Shown: piece by piece, positions 1-10,506 of the stretch
Position numbering within the stretch: position 1 is the first letter of the stretch
Layout: every line of letters begins with the position of its first letter
Assembly: GCA_905221615.1 (NCBI GenBank)
Contig: CAJNDT010001236.1
Span: 1 to 64,000, forward strand
Source: Symbiodinium sp. CCMP2592
Taxonomy: Eukaryota > Sar > Dinophyceae > Suessiales > Symbiodiniaceae
DNA length: 64,000 nucleotides
Direction of reading: 5' to 3'
Translations under genes and position numbers: made by a program
Notes under the pieces: generated by a model
Seen by the model: only the letters and a program-made list of their open reading frames with translations
Databases searched by the model: none
Told to the model about the DNA's origin: nothing

Positions 1-1269
1 CAGTCCCGTGCACAGCGTCTCTCCACTAACGCGCCGAGGACCGTCGGCATGGAGGATTTTGTTCGACAGAACAACCCTTGTTACATCATGCATGCCACGG
101 ACCTACAGGCATTATCCTCAATCCTGAGGCACGGTCTGGTACCATCAAACCTCCTAGCGCAGGTGGTCACAGCACCAGATTTCCAACCTCTTGTGAATGA
201 AAACAGTCGTTCCAACAGGGACACTGTTCAGTTCTCAACGCTAAACCTGGCGAATCCCAATCCGACCATGTTGCGTGCCAACAAGGCACTGCTTCTAGTA
301 TTCGATGCAAATAACGTAGTGAACGAAGTCACAAACCTGTGGCAGTCGCAAGTAGGGATGTCTGCTACACCAGATGTAGTGCATGCCCGTACTCTTAGCG
401 CCGTATTCGCACCCTCTGAAACACTCTGGGTATCGTCGCAATACGATGAGCTCAAGAGCATCGGACCATGGTGGGCAGACCATTGCTCCGAACAGATGCC
501 GTCAGCGACTTACGAGTCGAAGAAATGGTGCGCAAATTACGGCCGAGAAATCGAATCGGCACTTCGAAAAGTGGCAAGGCGAAATCTGCCACCAGAGCCT
601 CCCAAGGCTAGATCTTCTCACAAGAAGTCTTTTTCTCTGCCAAGGACAGAGGCTGACACAGCTCCAAACCTGGAGCAAACCGCTTCTGCAGGTGAGGTAC
701 CTCCGAAAACGGAGACTACTGCAAAGGAGATCCATCCGAGATCCAAGCTCGCCCGGAAGGCCGAGGCTGACAAGGATCCGGACAGTCTTATGGGACAGCT
801 CTGGAACTCCGACGGCACCAGAAGCGCCACCGAAGTTCTTAAGATAACGACAGGTCACAAACCTCCAGAACCTGTTCAGGATACTTCCGCCAACGTAGTT
901 CCTCCCAAGGAAGAATCTTCTGGAACCGAGACGGAACCTGAGGAACCGGATCCTAACCAGGATCGTGACGAAGAATCAGACGATGAGTCGGCATCAAGCG
1001 AAAAGAGCTCAAAATCTTCGTCATCCTCAGAACTCCGAGTCGATGTTAATCCGTCTCACAAGACGAACTCTGCACCTGCAGCGTCGGAGGAGAAGAAAGA
1101 TTCTCCCACGGAAGAGATCACAGAGAAACTTGAGAAGGTCAAACTTGACCAACCAAAGCCTGAAGCAGAATATGTTCAGAGTTCAGACGAAGAGCCACAG
1201 AAACCAAAATCTCCTAAAAAGGAGAAGGAGAAATTCCTAGTTCTCTTCGATCCTGAAACAGAAAGTTAG
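1..1269 (+). CDS. KptA/Tpt1-like domain segment of the polyprotein (5' partial)
   Basis: The first ATG is at 49, but the frame is open to base 1, so the true start is probably outside the window. Residues about 10-140 (from that ATG) resemble RNA 2'-phosphotransferases of the KptA/Tpt1 ADP-ribosyltransferase fold: a His in MHATDLQALSSILRHGL, an Arg followed by VQFSTLNL, a hydrophobic strand ALLLVFDANNV, and a late segment VHARTLSAVFAPSETLW. Known members remove a splice-junction 2'-phosphate using NAD. Whether this copy is active cannot be judged. The rest, to the TAG at 1267, is a Glu/Ser/Lys-rich low-complexity linker. The domain call rests on motif resemblance only; a different ADP-ribosyltransferase-like fold is possible. 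Confidence 0.4.
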   Translation, partial: QSRAQRLSTNAPRTVGMEDFVRQNNPCYIMHATDLQALSSILRHGLVPSNLLAQVVTAPDFQPLVNENSRSNRDTVQFSTLNLANPNPTMLRANKALLLVFDANNVVNEVTNLWQSQVGMSATPDVVHARTLSAVFAPSETLWVSSQYDELKSIGPWWADHCSEQMPSATYESKKWCANYGREIESALRKVARRNLPPEPPKARSSHKKSFSLPRTEADTAPNLEQTASAGEVPPKTETTAKEIHPRSKLARKAEADKDPDSLMGQLWNSDGTRSATEVLKITTGHKPPEPVQDTSANVVPPKEESSGTETEPEEPDPNQDRDEESDDESASSEKSSKSSSSSELRVDVNPSHKTNSAPAASEEKKDSPTEEITEKLEKVKLDQPKPEAEYVQSSDEEPQKPKSPKKEKEKFLVLFDPETES

Positions 1270-2130
1270 TATCGAGTCAACAGAAGCAAGCTCAACCTCG
1301 AATACGAGGAACCTGCTGATGAGGAAGATCTCGTAAGAGAACATGAGCGCATCAGCGCTCGACTTCGAGAAAATCGCAAGCACCGAATCTCGAAGTCATC
1401 GTCTAACCCGGCTATGCAACAGGAAATGAAAGAGAGAATCTGGGTTAGTCGATGGAATCGAAAAATCCGAAGTCCACTCATGATCAAGGATTCTGAGGCT
1501 ACTGACGAAGAGGAGTGGGACAGACCCAGAGATCCGGCATCTTCCTCCTCTGAACCTCCTACCAAGGAGAGATTTGTAGGAGTACGCAGGACAGCCATGA
1601 GTCTTAACCAAAGGATACGGCTGATGACACGACCAGATAATCCTCTCTGCGATCTTTGCAACCAGCCTACAGGCTATTTTTGATATTCCTGTGGTACGAT
1701 TGTATGTGCAGACTGTCGACTTACCCCACAGGGTAAACAACAGATGTGCGAGTGCATCTTGCCAATCGATTGACTCGAGACCTCTAAAGTGTCAGCAGGA
1801 ATGATCTCAGAAGAGCGTCAGGTTTTATACGAGGCCATCCTCACACATGAGGACGTAGATTTGGCAGTCCAGAAAATCAACATGTATTGCGACCACGCAA
1901 GGACTTCGTTCATGAGAGCCCATCCAGGCGTTGATCCATGTAGCTTTGATGATATTAGGAATAATCCTCCTAATACTTACACCAGCTCCACAGAGGCTCC
2001 AACCCTGGATGAATACAAGAGCATTAACAAGAGTCACATCAATATCAAGGACTCCAGAACAAGCCACCCGGCTTCTTTTCTCTCTCTTACTGGCTACGAA
2101 GACAAACTGGTGCTCGACGCACATTACTAG
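1270..2130 (+). pseudogene. Cys-rich middle segment of the polyprotein, broken by three in-frame stops
   Basis: The same frame continues without any indel after the TAG at 1267. It reads an acidic/Arg-rich helix, then a zinc-binding-like cluster CDLCNQPTGYF, a TGA at 1681, and then YSCGTIVCADCR. A second TGA follows at 1771, and a helical stretch of about 113 residues ends at the TAG at 2128. The Cys pairs lie on both sides of the first TGA, so the stop sits inside a domain. That argues either for a recent point mutation or for read-through, rather than for separate genes. No function is assigned beyond probable metal binding. Confidence 0.4.
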
Positions 2131-2145
2131 ATAGTTCGTAATAGG

Positions 2146-4428
2146 ATGGCCGGTGTTAACGAAAAGAGAGAATACATAGAGGGCTCAAACCCAGACAGCG
2201 TATCACTAAGCCTAGTGGTATGCAACTGGGGAAATATGGATCGAGCGCCGGTGCCAGCAGGGAATCCCAAAAAGAAGCTCAAACCTGAGAAGGGATTCGA
2301 TTATCACCCTCTTATTGACATGTGCTTCAACAATTCAGCACATATTACCCTCGTACTCGAGGCAGGAGCACTTGCGTCAAAGTATTCGATCGCAACCATG
2401 CGACAACATGAATACAGAGGGATGCTAATCCATTCTCCTCCCAAGGAGCCTGAGGCACCCTCAATGTATATTGGAGTCAAGGGTGACCCAACAACAGACA
2501 TCTCTCTCGTCCACCATTTTTACCGTCACCGAACAATGAAGCCTAAAGCTGGTGGTCCCAAGAAGCAACTGTGGGCATGCCACGGTGCGGTATGCCGCCT
2601 CACCTTTGGGTACCACAGTACCATCAAGGAGGCAAAAGAATGGGTCCACCCATATTCCGGCCAGAGGATGACGAGAGATGAGTACATGAAGATTATCGGA
2701 TATGACCCTCTCAAGGGTAAAAATCCTGACAAGGATGGACCCACTGATGGCTCGTACCTCTCACCAGAGGCGTGTCTGACACTGTCGGACCTCGACCCTT
2801 CGCCGGTTCTCTGTGAATGGAACGGCCATGTCGAGGGTGATGAGCCACCAGAGGAAGACTTTGAGTCATACGCAGAGATCTTCTCACAAGAAGCATCAAA
2901 CGATCTTGACGAGATGTGGTGTACGAGAGGGCCTTACAAGGTCATCACCATCGCGATCGTCCATTTCAACTCATACATGACTCATAAGGAAGAACAGAGG
3001 CGCGAACTGGTGAACTCGTTCCTCAACGAGGTTCTCCCTTTCAAACCGGATGTAATTGCGGGGGATCTCAATAATATTGCGTCGAGGCTCACCTTAAAAG
3101 GTGGAGACGTTCACCCGCGAAACGTTTTGTTTTCTCTATACCTGGAGAAGAAACTTGCAGCATTCAACAGAATAGCAGGAAGGCACTCACAAGTGCGACA
3201 CCTTTGCTTGAACAACTCTGACCAGCACAGACTGGCACGTGCAGATCGTCTACCGCCGGACCCGGCGAAGAAAGTTGCTGACCTCGACTGTATCAACAGT
3301 TATATCCTTGCCTGGAGTAAAACGCCGCACACGGCGTCACCTAGTCCAAGAGATGCTACACCTGCCGCCGAAAGAACATACTGGGAACGAGTCTCAGATA
3401 TGTGGCAGGACATGAACAGAAACAGGGATATCGACATCCGTCTGTTTGTCTCAGTCAAGCAGTACTATTCAACTTTTTCTAACCTTGACCTGTGGTTGAG
3501 TCCCTCTGACAAAGATTGGCACAGCCCTTTGGGCTTCACGATACAACCAATCCTTACAAAAGGAAAACACAACCGGTCAGATGCCCAGGTTCAGAAGATC
3601 GCTGACAAGCGACAGGCTTACAAGCAGCGTAATGCTGAATACTGGGATTACAAAGACTCATTTGTGTATTCATCAGGCAACAGCTGGTACGACAGACAGC
3701 AACCACAAGGTAGCTATCACAGATATGGAAGATTCTGGGAAAGGCCACAGCCTGAACGTCCCAGCGAGCCTGAAGGCTCTCCTCCAAGAAGGAGCCAGGC
3801 ATCATCGTCCTCTTCACAACAAGATCTACCAAGATCGAGATCCAGCCCTCAGAGAGCCAGTCTTGTTGACAAGCTCAACATGTCTTTAGAGGAACTGGAC
3901 ACACTTGAGGAACAACAAGAGGAAGAACATTTGATCCGTGAGATGGAGAGTGTTATTGAAGAGCACGAACGAGAAACATCAAACCTGATGTCGGCTCAAA
4001 GAGATGAAGACGAACAGGAGGAAGAATCTTCCATTCGCAGAAGAAGAAGGAAGTCATCGCGACCGCCGTCTGCTCCGAGCAGCAAGGCACTCCGAACAGC
4101 TGCCACAGCAGCAGGGTTGTCGAACTGGTTCGGACGCCCTAATCAAGGCGGTGCAAAGGGAGAGTCTATCAAGACTGATGAACCTTCACTTCCAAACTCA
4201 CTAACCAGTGAGCAAGACTTCTCCGTCTTCAGCATCGCGTGGAATGTTTTTCTGCTGCTAATGGGCCTACACTGGATGTGGAAGCAGCTCACCAGGGCTC
4301 CCATCAGATGTATGGACCGCCAACAATCAAATGCAAAAGCAGCAGCGAAACGACCACCACCATTTCTCGAACCCGAGAATGAACCACAGACGCGTGAACC
4401 TTTAGGACCCAACAGGGTCAATTCTTGA
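2146..4428 (+). CDS. EEP (endonuclease/exonuclease/phosphatase) domain segment with acidic coiled tail
   Basis: This stretch of 760 residues follows the TAG at 2128 in the same frame. The first ~475 residues carry EEP landmarks: VCNWGNM near the N-terminus (catalytic Asn region), HITLVLEAGAL (the Glu strand), PDVIAGDLNN (the GDxN motif) and DKDWHSPLGF (the closing His motif). EEP nucleases in retrotransposons nick target DNA, which is the likely role if active. After it come a Tyr/Ser/Arg-rich linker, a strongly acidic coiled region (EELDTLEEQQEEEHLIREME) and a hydrophobic segment near residues 690-715 that could be a membrane helix. It ends at the TGA at 4426, after which the frame stays open. 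An independent start at 2146 is possible but not shown. Confidence 0.5.
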   Translation: MAGVNEKREYIEGSNPDSVSLSLVVCNWGNMDRAPVPAGNPKKKLKPEKGFDYHPLIDMCFNNSAHITLVLEAGALASKYSIATMRQHEYRGMLIHSPPKEPEAPSMYIGVKGDPTTDISLVHHFYRHRTMKPKAGGPKKQLWACHGAVCRLTFGYHSTIKEAKEWVHPYSGQRMTRDEYMKIIGYDPLKGKNPDKDGPTDGSYLSPEACLTLSDLDPSPVLCEWNGHVEGDEPPEEDFESYAEIFSQEASNDLDEMWCTRGPYKVITIAIVHFNSYMTHKEEQRRELVNSFLNEVLPFKPDVIAGDLNNIASRLTLKGGDVHPRNVLFSLYLEKKLAAFNRIAGRHSQVRHLCLNNSDQHRLARADRLPPDPAKKVADLDCINSYILAWSKTPHTASPSPRDATPAAERTYWERVSDMWQDMNRNRDIDIRLFVSVKQYYSTFSNLDLWLSPSDKDWHSPLGFTIQPILTKGKHNRSDAQVQKIADKRQAYKQRNAEYWDYKDSFVYSSGNSWYDRQQPQGSYHRYGRFWERPQPERPSEPEGSPPRRSQASSSSSQQDLPRSRSSPQRASLVDKLNMSLEELDTLEEQQEEEHLIREMESVIEEHERETSNLMSAQRDEDEQEEESSIRRRRRKSSRPPSAPSSKALRTAATAAGLSNWFGRPNQGGAKGESIKTDEPSLPNSLTSEQDFSVFSIAWNVFLLLMGLHWMWKQLTRAPIRCMDRQQSNAKAAAKRPPPFLEPENEPQTREPLGPNRVNS

Positions 4429-5943
4429 GAAACAACGGATTTGCGACCTGTGTGGCACACTTCCCGAAGCGAAGTCTACCATCTTTCAGACAGCTGTTAC
4501 CAGCTCAAGCAAGCAAAAGATGTTTCAAGGAAGGTGCTGTGTAAAACCTGCCTCCAGGCAGTACAAGTTGCGGAGATTCGCAGGAACGATCCTTTTCAAA
4601 GAGGTGATACACGATCACGTGGCACCGAAAGGGACATTGAACGGTTTCAAACCTATGACGATGCAAGTACTACTCCTCATATGAGGCAATTATTCAGTGA
4701 TGCATTGCATTCACAAATGGCCGAAGAAGCCATGCAGATTACCTATACATCAATCCCTAAGGGATCCTCGGCAAGAGCCAGAGGTACATCTGCACTCGCA
4801 AGTGCCTCATCGTCGTCAGTGCCCAAGGCAATGCCACCAGTGCCTAACAAGGCAAACATGTCACCTCCACCTAAGACTCCTCCGCCAAAGGCGAAAGGAA
4901 CAGTACCTTCAGATCCTCCGAGACCAAAAGGTCCTACCAGAAGAGGAGGTCAAAATCGGCGCATTCAACGAAAAGCAGCTAGAGAAGCCCATAACAGTGG
5001 ACTCTGCAACCATGCAGACGCTGCACTTGGCGAAGCCAATCAAGGCCAGGCCATTAACACTATGTGCCGAAACATGGCAGTAAGACACGTCAGCTCTATC
5101 GATGCAACGGTAGAAGCAGCCGAGCAGTTTACACAACGCGTGCAACAGCACGTAGAAACATATGATGAAGAGGAACCGTGGAGCACGGAGTTTCTACCAG
5201 TCGTGGAAGTCCTATTCAGGAACTTGAGCAGCGACGAAACAACTGTCATACATGACAATCATACGGTAACTATGCCTATTGAGAAATATCTCGACCTCCT
5301 CAGAATCGCACAATCATTGCGAAACTCTATCCAGAGAGACAAGGAGGAAAGAAAGGATCATCTTGACACCATCCAAGATACTCTATCCAGAGTGGAAATC
5401 CTTCTAACAGCACTGAAGGACTCAAAAACAGTCTTCAATCAATTGGTCCATTCCTCACTAGAGATAGAGCGAAGACATAAAAACCTCAAAAATGTCCTTG
5501 AGACACTTTTTGACGACCAAAGCTCTGAGGAAGACCAGTCAGAATCTGACCATGAAGAAGTCCTAACTCCTTCTGCAGCACAGTACTGGAACAGCCTTCA
5601 TGCCCACGCCTTATCTCCCTCAGGAGATGAAAGTGAAAGATCATGGGCGTCCTCAGACGGACAGCTTGAAAGAAGAAGGGCCGAACGGGCAAAGGCTAAG
5701 CAGCCACAACCGGCTAAAGCCGAGGCAACTCCAATCAGCTCACAAGCTGCACCAAAGGCCGAGCCAAAGGCGACTACATCCAACCATGGATATGACACTG
5801 CAGACGCCGCCTTCACCAGGGCTGAGAACAGATTACTCGGAATCTTTTCAAGTTCCGAAGAAGATCACTCAGACCCGGATGAACCACATCCGAACGTCTA
5901 TGCTCGAGCCTATGATCCAAACCTGGATCCAAATCTGAGATAA
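4429..5943 (+). CDS. C-terminal Cys-motif and Ser/Pro/Lys-rich segment of the polyprotein
   Basis: The frame continues after the TGA at 4426; the first in-frame ATG is at 4681 (the reading from 4441 starts with TTG). The first ~45 residues contain VWHTSRSEVYHLSDSCYQL followed by VLCKTCLQAV, a small His/Cys pattern that could bind zinc. A Pro/Lys-rich linker follows, then a helical segment with HxxxxC-type residues (residues ~190-310), a coiled region and an acidic Ser-rich tail ending at the TAA at 5941. I do not recognise a named domain apart from the Cys motif. It is in frame with everything upstream, so it most likely belongs to the same product. Confidence 0.4.
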   Translation, partial: ETTDLRPVWHTSRSEVYHLSDSCYQLKQAKDVSRKVLCKTCLQAVQVAEIRRNDPFQRGDTRSRGTERDIERFQTYDDASTTPHMRQLFSDALHSQMAEEAMQITYTSIPKGSSARARGTSALASASSSSVPKAMPPVPNKANMSPPPKTPPPKAKGTVPSDPPRPKGPTRRGGQNRRIQRKAAREAHNSGLCNHADAALGEANQGQAINTMCRNMAVRHVSSIDATVEAAEQFTQRVQQHVETYDEEEPWSTEFLPVVEVLFRNLSSDETTVIHDNHTVTMPIEKYLDLLRIAQSLRNSIQRDKEERKDHLDTIQDTLSRVEILLTALKDSKTVFNQLVHSSLEIERRHKNLKNVLETLFDDQSSEEDQSESDHEEVLTPSAAQYWNSLHAHALSPSGDESERSWASSDGQLERRRAERAKAKQPQPAKAEATPISSQAAPKAEPKATTSNHGYDTADAAFTRAENRLLGIFSSSEEDHSDPDEPHPNVYARAYDPNLDPNLR

Positions 5944-6500
5944 GGAAAATCTCAGAGTTTCACAACAGTGACTCACAAGGCTCTAACAAGAGCACAGTGA
6001 AGGGCTGCATAATTCGATAGAAGAACATTACCAGACCTGATCCTGTACAGACGATCTCTCTGACCAATGTGCATGAAAGAGTTCAAAAGGAGTGATTTCA
6101 AGAGTGACTTCAACAGTGTACTTCAGTGCTATACCTAGCATAAACAATATGCTGTTTTTATCATGAGTCCAAACTCCGCAACTGTGACAGTGGGCATAAT
6201 AGTATATGTGTGAATGTGCGGCCATGCTTCCGGTAAAAGAAAATTAGTGTCTGTTTGTTTGCGTAAACCTCTAAAGGGGTAGCTCTAACAGGTACCTACA
6301 GCAATGGCTGCATGCTCATACATATACATTCCGCTGCCCATTGGCTCACAGTGGTTTTACCATATTGAGACAAGACAAGCTCTCCTTGCGTAGCAAGACA
6401 AAACAACTACTGTCCGTGTGCAGGGCGCTGCCCTTTGATCCTTAGGGAATAAACTGGTCATACACCTCCTAACAAGGAGCATTTCCTTGTGGGTGTATCG
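5944..6500 (+). other. 3' non-coding sequence after the polyprotein, ending in a small palindrome
   Basis: No gene is seen. Near 6460-6500 the sequence CTCCTAACAAGGAG forms a short hairpin, flanked by outer arms ACACC and GGTGT. This could be an element terminus, but no matching copy was found upstream in the window. Confidence 0.3.
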
Positions 6501-6504
6501 GCTC

Positions 6505-6625
6505 ACCCCCCCAGCCCCCCCTTCAGGCTACCCTTCAAGCCCCCCTTCAAGGGTCTGACCCTTCAGGCCCCCTTCAAGGGGGGCTTGAAGCCCCCCTTCA
6601 AGCCCCCCTTCGTCGAAGGGGGGTG
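6505..6625 (+). repeat. C-rich tandem repeat (CCCCCCTTCAAG-like units)
   Basis: Units of about 10-12 bases built on CCCCCCTTCAAG are repeated in direct and inverted form (for example CCTTCAAGGGGGGCTTGAAG), giving a GC-rich, hairpin-prone tract. No coding signal. Confidence 0.7.
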
Positions 6626-7430
6626 GGCCCAGCCCCGACTCCAAATTCTAAAAGTTGAGTTTGACTTCACAAGCGGACAGGAACAAAGGAAGAGAAGCAA
6701 CGTTAGGCAATCAGTTGGTGGATGAGCCTCTTTTTTTGATCGAATACGAGGCAATGGCATAAAAGAGAATGCCTCCGGCACAGCGGTGACCAGCAACTCC
6801 GATGACTGGCTTGGCTTCGACACGCTGTCGCTGGCTCGAAGAACATGTGCGTCCCAATGAGAGACCGATAGTGAGTGGAACGGAGCGCTGTATAGTCTTT
6901 GGGGGGAAGACACGTCTACACTCTCGAAGCGGTAAAGACTAAACCGCAGTAGTGTAGTGAACTCAGCAGTCCGAAGACTGGATAATCGGTGTCACGCTTG
7001 GTGACTTTGGCCTTCCAGCTAGAATCTCATTCATGTTGGCACTTATGACTCCCTTGCTTCGAAACTCGAGTCGTGATGTAGACTCTTACTGTGGCCGGAC
7101 TTGAACAGAGGTCTGCCTGCCAGCACTTCTACTGCTAGGTGAGCAATCCAAACTTTCGCTGCAGAGAGACCGACAGCAAGCTTTGCAACCTTCACGAACT
7201 TGACTGTTTGCCGGCAGCAGGCAGGCGACCAGATACATTTTTTTTTGGCGTATGTAGTCTCGTCGACTACACGCTGCAGCACTCGGTCTCTGTGAGACTA
7301 GATGTCTCTTGGAAGCTCTCAACCACGCATGCTTAGCTGACTTCCCTCGCCGCAGGCAGACAGACAGATCCAAAGAGCTTCGTCCTGTCAACAGGAAAAA
7401 TGTCAACCGTGTCTTGGCAATGAAAAAATA
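6626..7430. other. Intergenic sequence, no gene recognised
   Basis: Only short open frames without recognisable motifs occur on either strand. Nothing further is supported. Confidence 0.5.
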
Positions 7431-8127
7431 AGGTCTGCCATCTGAGCCGGTGAATGTCTGAGCGTTGCCTAAACAGCTGCTTGTCAGTGACAAAGCCTTG
7501 CTTTGACGTTGTCCCAGTCTTTTTTTCCTGAAGGCCACCAAAACGTGGTTGCGTTGCGGTAGGGTTTAAGATGTAGCAAGGGCAGCCAAAACTCTTTGTT
7601 GACATGCAGGTTTTTCCGAATGCACGAATGTGAGCCCGTCATATCACGCTCATTCGCAAGTGCTTCCGAAATGTTGAGCCTGTTGCAAGGTCGAAGCTGA
7701 GCGCCGTAGTCTTTTAAGTAGAGCAACACGCAGCATGGGAAATCTGGATTCGAAACTGTCCGCTTGCAGAAAGCTAGGACAGGCAGACTTTACTGATCCG
7801 CCGCAGTTAGATTCGAGATTGTATGCTGCAGGGTGTGAGGATACAGACGAGGGAACCTGAACGAGCCCAGCGGTGGCGGGCAAATGATTTCACCCTTAGG
7901 ACAAAGCCGGTGGTATAATACTCAGCTGCCAACTGAGTTGATTGAGTCTGGCATGTCGGGACCTTCCACCGTTCTAATAGTGTTAACTACCCAAAGGTGT
8001 GCAAGTGGTTCCCTTGGTTTTTGCAGCAGATGGGTGGGTCCCTGTGGGTTCCCTTGTTTTTTGCAACACTTCAGGTGGGCTACATATGGGTTCCCGTGTT
8101 TTTTGCAGCATTTCGGGTGGGTCTGTG
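7431..8127 (+). repeat. Segmental duplication, copy 1
   Basis: The stretch from AAGGTCTGCCATCTGAGCC to GGGTGGGTCTGTG is nearly identical to 10507-11264. Differences are single bases and small indels, such as an extra segment near 10650-10740. The copies are about 3.1 kb apart in direct orientation. The right part is the beginning of a minisatellite. Confidence 0.8.
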
Positions 8128-8600
8128 TATGTTCTTCCTTAGCTTTCTTGTAGATCCCATGGTTTTTTGCAGCATGGACAGTGGGTTCCCTGTGGGTTCT
8201 TGGTTTTTGCGGCATTTTTAAGCGGGTTCCCATGGTTTGGGCAGTTCGACGGTGGGTTCTCTGTTGGTTCCCTTATTCTGTGCAACGCTTCAGGTGGCTA
8301 CATATGGGTCCTCTTGTTTTCTGCAGCATTTCGGGTGGGTCTGTGTCTGTTCTTCACTTAGCTTTCTTGTAGATTACCATGGTTTTTGCAGCATTTTTAC
8401 GTGGGTTCCCATGGTTTGTAGCAGTATCGACGGTGGGTTCTCTGTTGGGTTCCCTGGTTTTTTGCAGCATGTGAAGTGGTTTTCCCAGCGTATATTGCGC
8501 AAAGGGCTGGGTGGGCTCCCTTGGCTCTTGCAGTGTGTCAGCTCGGTTCCCTGTGGAGTACATGTGGGTTCCCATGGTTTCTCCAGCTCACGCATTATGT
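8000..8600 (+). repeat. Minisatellite, TGGGTTCCC...TTTTTGCAGCA units
   Basis: Degenerate units of roughly 40-60 bases contain GTGGGTTCCC(T)TGGTTTTTTGCAG and are repeated about ten times in tandem. The translated frames mirror the repeat (WVPMVF, FLQHF) and are not regarded as genes. Confidence 0.75.
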
Positions 8601-8603
8601 TTC

Positions 8604-9984
8604 AGAGAAGAGTGGAACTGAAGAAGATGTTCAGGACAGTGGCTGCAGGTGTGGCCCAGTTCCATCGCACATATTGCGCTGCAGTTGGATTTGCTGCTTT
8701 GAAGTAAGGCTGCAAAAAGCACGTCTGCTGTTTGCAGTTTGGGTCGAGACCAAAGACGTTAAACAGGCTCACTTCTGATGCACATGAGGCTCGCCGCCCT
8801 CCTATTGTAATGCTCTTGATAAGTTTGCTGCGGCTAAATGCTGGCACGCTGATGCGAGGATTTTGCGGCATGTGCTGGCAGACGTTCTCAGCTTGTAGCT
8901 TCAACTGTTTCGATTGCTTGCTGTACGTGCGCGGTGCTTTTTGCGTCTGGAAGCTCCACTTGCAGGAGCTCTTTTTTCCTACAGAATCGTAGGAAGCCTC
9001 GAAGGGCCTCCCCTGTGTGAGAAAGTTCTGTTTGCAAGGTTCACATGTTTCGGAGCGTTCCACTTGTTATTTTGAGTTTTGAAGGAACACCGGCAAAATT
9101 CAAAACAGAGCTGGCGATTGTTATATACTATTGCACGCAACGGCCAGCTGTGTACGCAGATGTGGCATGTGCTCGACGAAAAAACGGCATAACAGGGCCC
9201 CAGAAATGGCTCCCAAATCTGAGCTCTAATTTGGGGCCCCGAATTCCGTGAGCTTGTATGTCCAACGAAGAAAGCCAAAATCTGGGGCCCGTTTCGGTGC
9301 CCGGACTAGAGCTGCTTTTTGAAACCCGTTTCAGCTGGAAAACTGCACGGAAAAACAAAATTCCTTCCGCGTGCTGTTTAGATCAACGTCCAAGAAAGCC
9401 AGCATGCTGTGAAATGTGAGATACTTTTGGAAAATTTGCCAAACTTGCCATCGGCTGCCGTTTCAACACAAGTGCTTCTGTTCTTGTTCGTACAAGATAA
9501 TTCCCGCACAGAGGAGGCCCTTCCAAGCATCCTAGAGAACAGCTTCCGGAATTGGCTCCGTAATTCGAGCGCTCTTTTGGCCCAAGTGTTGCAACGATGT
9601 CCGACGTGGAAGCACCTCCTGTTCCTCCCCTTCAAAGAGTGGAGTTGCCGCAGGAGTGTAGAACGTCCTTCGTAAATGAATGTCCGTCCTCGTCTGGCCT
9701 GTTGCTAGGAGACTTTGTCCGCCGTCTGGCCCGCTTGCGACAGGAGCGTCAGGATGCCAAGGTGTGGTATTGTCTGCGTGTCTACTACAAGATGTCTTAA
9801 TTAGGTAGGAGCGTGCAGAGTCGCTAAGATCCTGAAAGCAGAGCAAAGAAGACTTCGCAAGGCATCGTTTTGTCTGCTGCCCCGTAGAATGTAGATGTTT
9901 GAACTTGCCCAGGCCAAGACAGTAGCACGGCAGCTTTCTGAATCGCAGTAAGTCAGCCTTGTCGTTTCTCACACGATGGCACGA
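8604..9984. other. Intergenic sequence, no gene recognised
   Basis: Open frames here are short and lack recognisable motifs. No repeats of note were found. Confidence 0.45.
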
Positions 9985-10480
9985 ATGTTTTAATGCGCAT
10001 TGAGCCCGGCGCTGAGAGTGATCAGCGGTCAGTGAGCTTTGCTGTCGCCTCTCTGGTGTTGAACTGTTGCCCCAGCAGCGAGTATCTGTTGAGCAGTGAC
10101 TAAGCTCTGCCAGCTTTTGGTACGTGAGTCAGTGAGTGTGAGTGAGTGAGCTTTGCTGTGACGAACGGTTGCCTGCAGCGCGTAATTTCTTCTTCGCTGT
10201 CGGGTGAGCAGTGACCAAGCTTCGTAGGGAATGAATGTTTACGATTTACGGCTTTGAGCCCGGCGCTGAGAGTGATCAGCGGTGCGACCTTGCTGTGACC
10301 CGAGCTGTTGCGTGAGCAGCTAGTAACTTCTTCGGCTTCGGTTGAGTGTGAGTCTTGTTGTGACCCGAACTGTTGCGTCAGTTACTAATCTTTTCGGTTC
10401 AGCAGTGTGCAAGCCTTGTCTGGGGCAGGGCACGAATGTTTTGCGGGCTTTGAGCCCGGCACTAAAAGTGATGACGCTGC
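9985..10480 (+). repeat. Degenerate tandem repeat of about 190-260 bases
   Basis: The marker TTGAGCCCGGCGCTGAGAG recurs at about 10000 and 10255 and, diverged, at about 10449. Each is followed by sequences related to GTGACC(C)GAGCTGTTGCGT. This suggests two to three diverged tandem copies. No coding content. Confidence 0.6.
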
Positions 10481-10506
10481 GGAGTGGGGTTTGCCATCTG
10501 GCAATG

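Larger units (their letters stand above)
1..6480 (+). mobile_element. C-terminal part of a retroelement-like polyprotein (left end outside window)
   Basis: Frame 1 is open from the first base of the window and stays coding-like up to the TAA at 5941-5943. It is broken only by in-frame stops at 1267 (TAG), 1681 (TGA), 1771 (TGA), 2128 (TAG) and 4426 (TGA). No frameshift is needed to join the pieces. Domain order seen: KptA/Tpt1-like domain, acidic linker, Cys-rich module, EEP endonuclease-like domain, acidic coiled region, one hydrophobic segment, a short Cys motif and a Ser/Pro/Lys-rich tail. I did not see a reverse transcriptase here; it could lie upstream of the window. That this is a transposon product is inference from the EEP domain and overall style, not from recognised terminal repeats. 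The right boundary is approximate. Confidence 0.5.
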
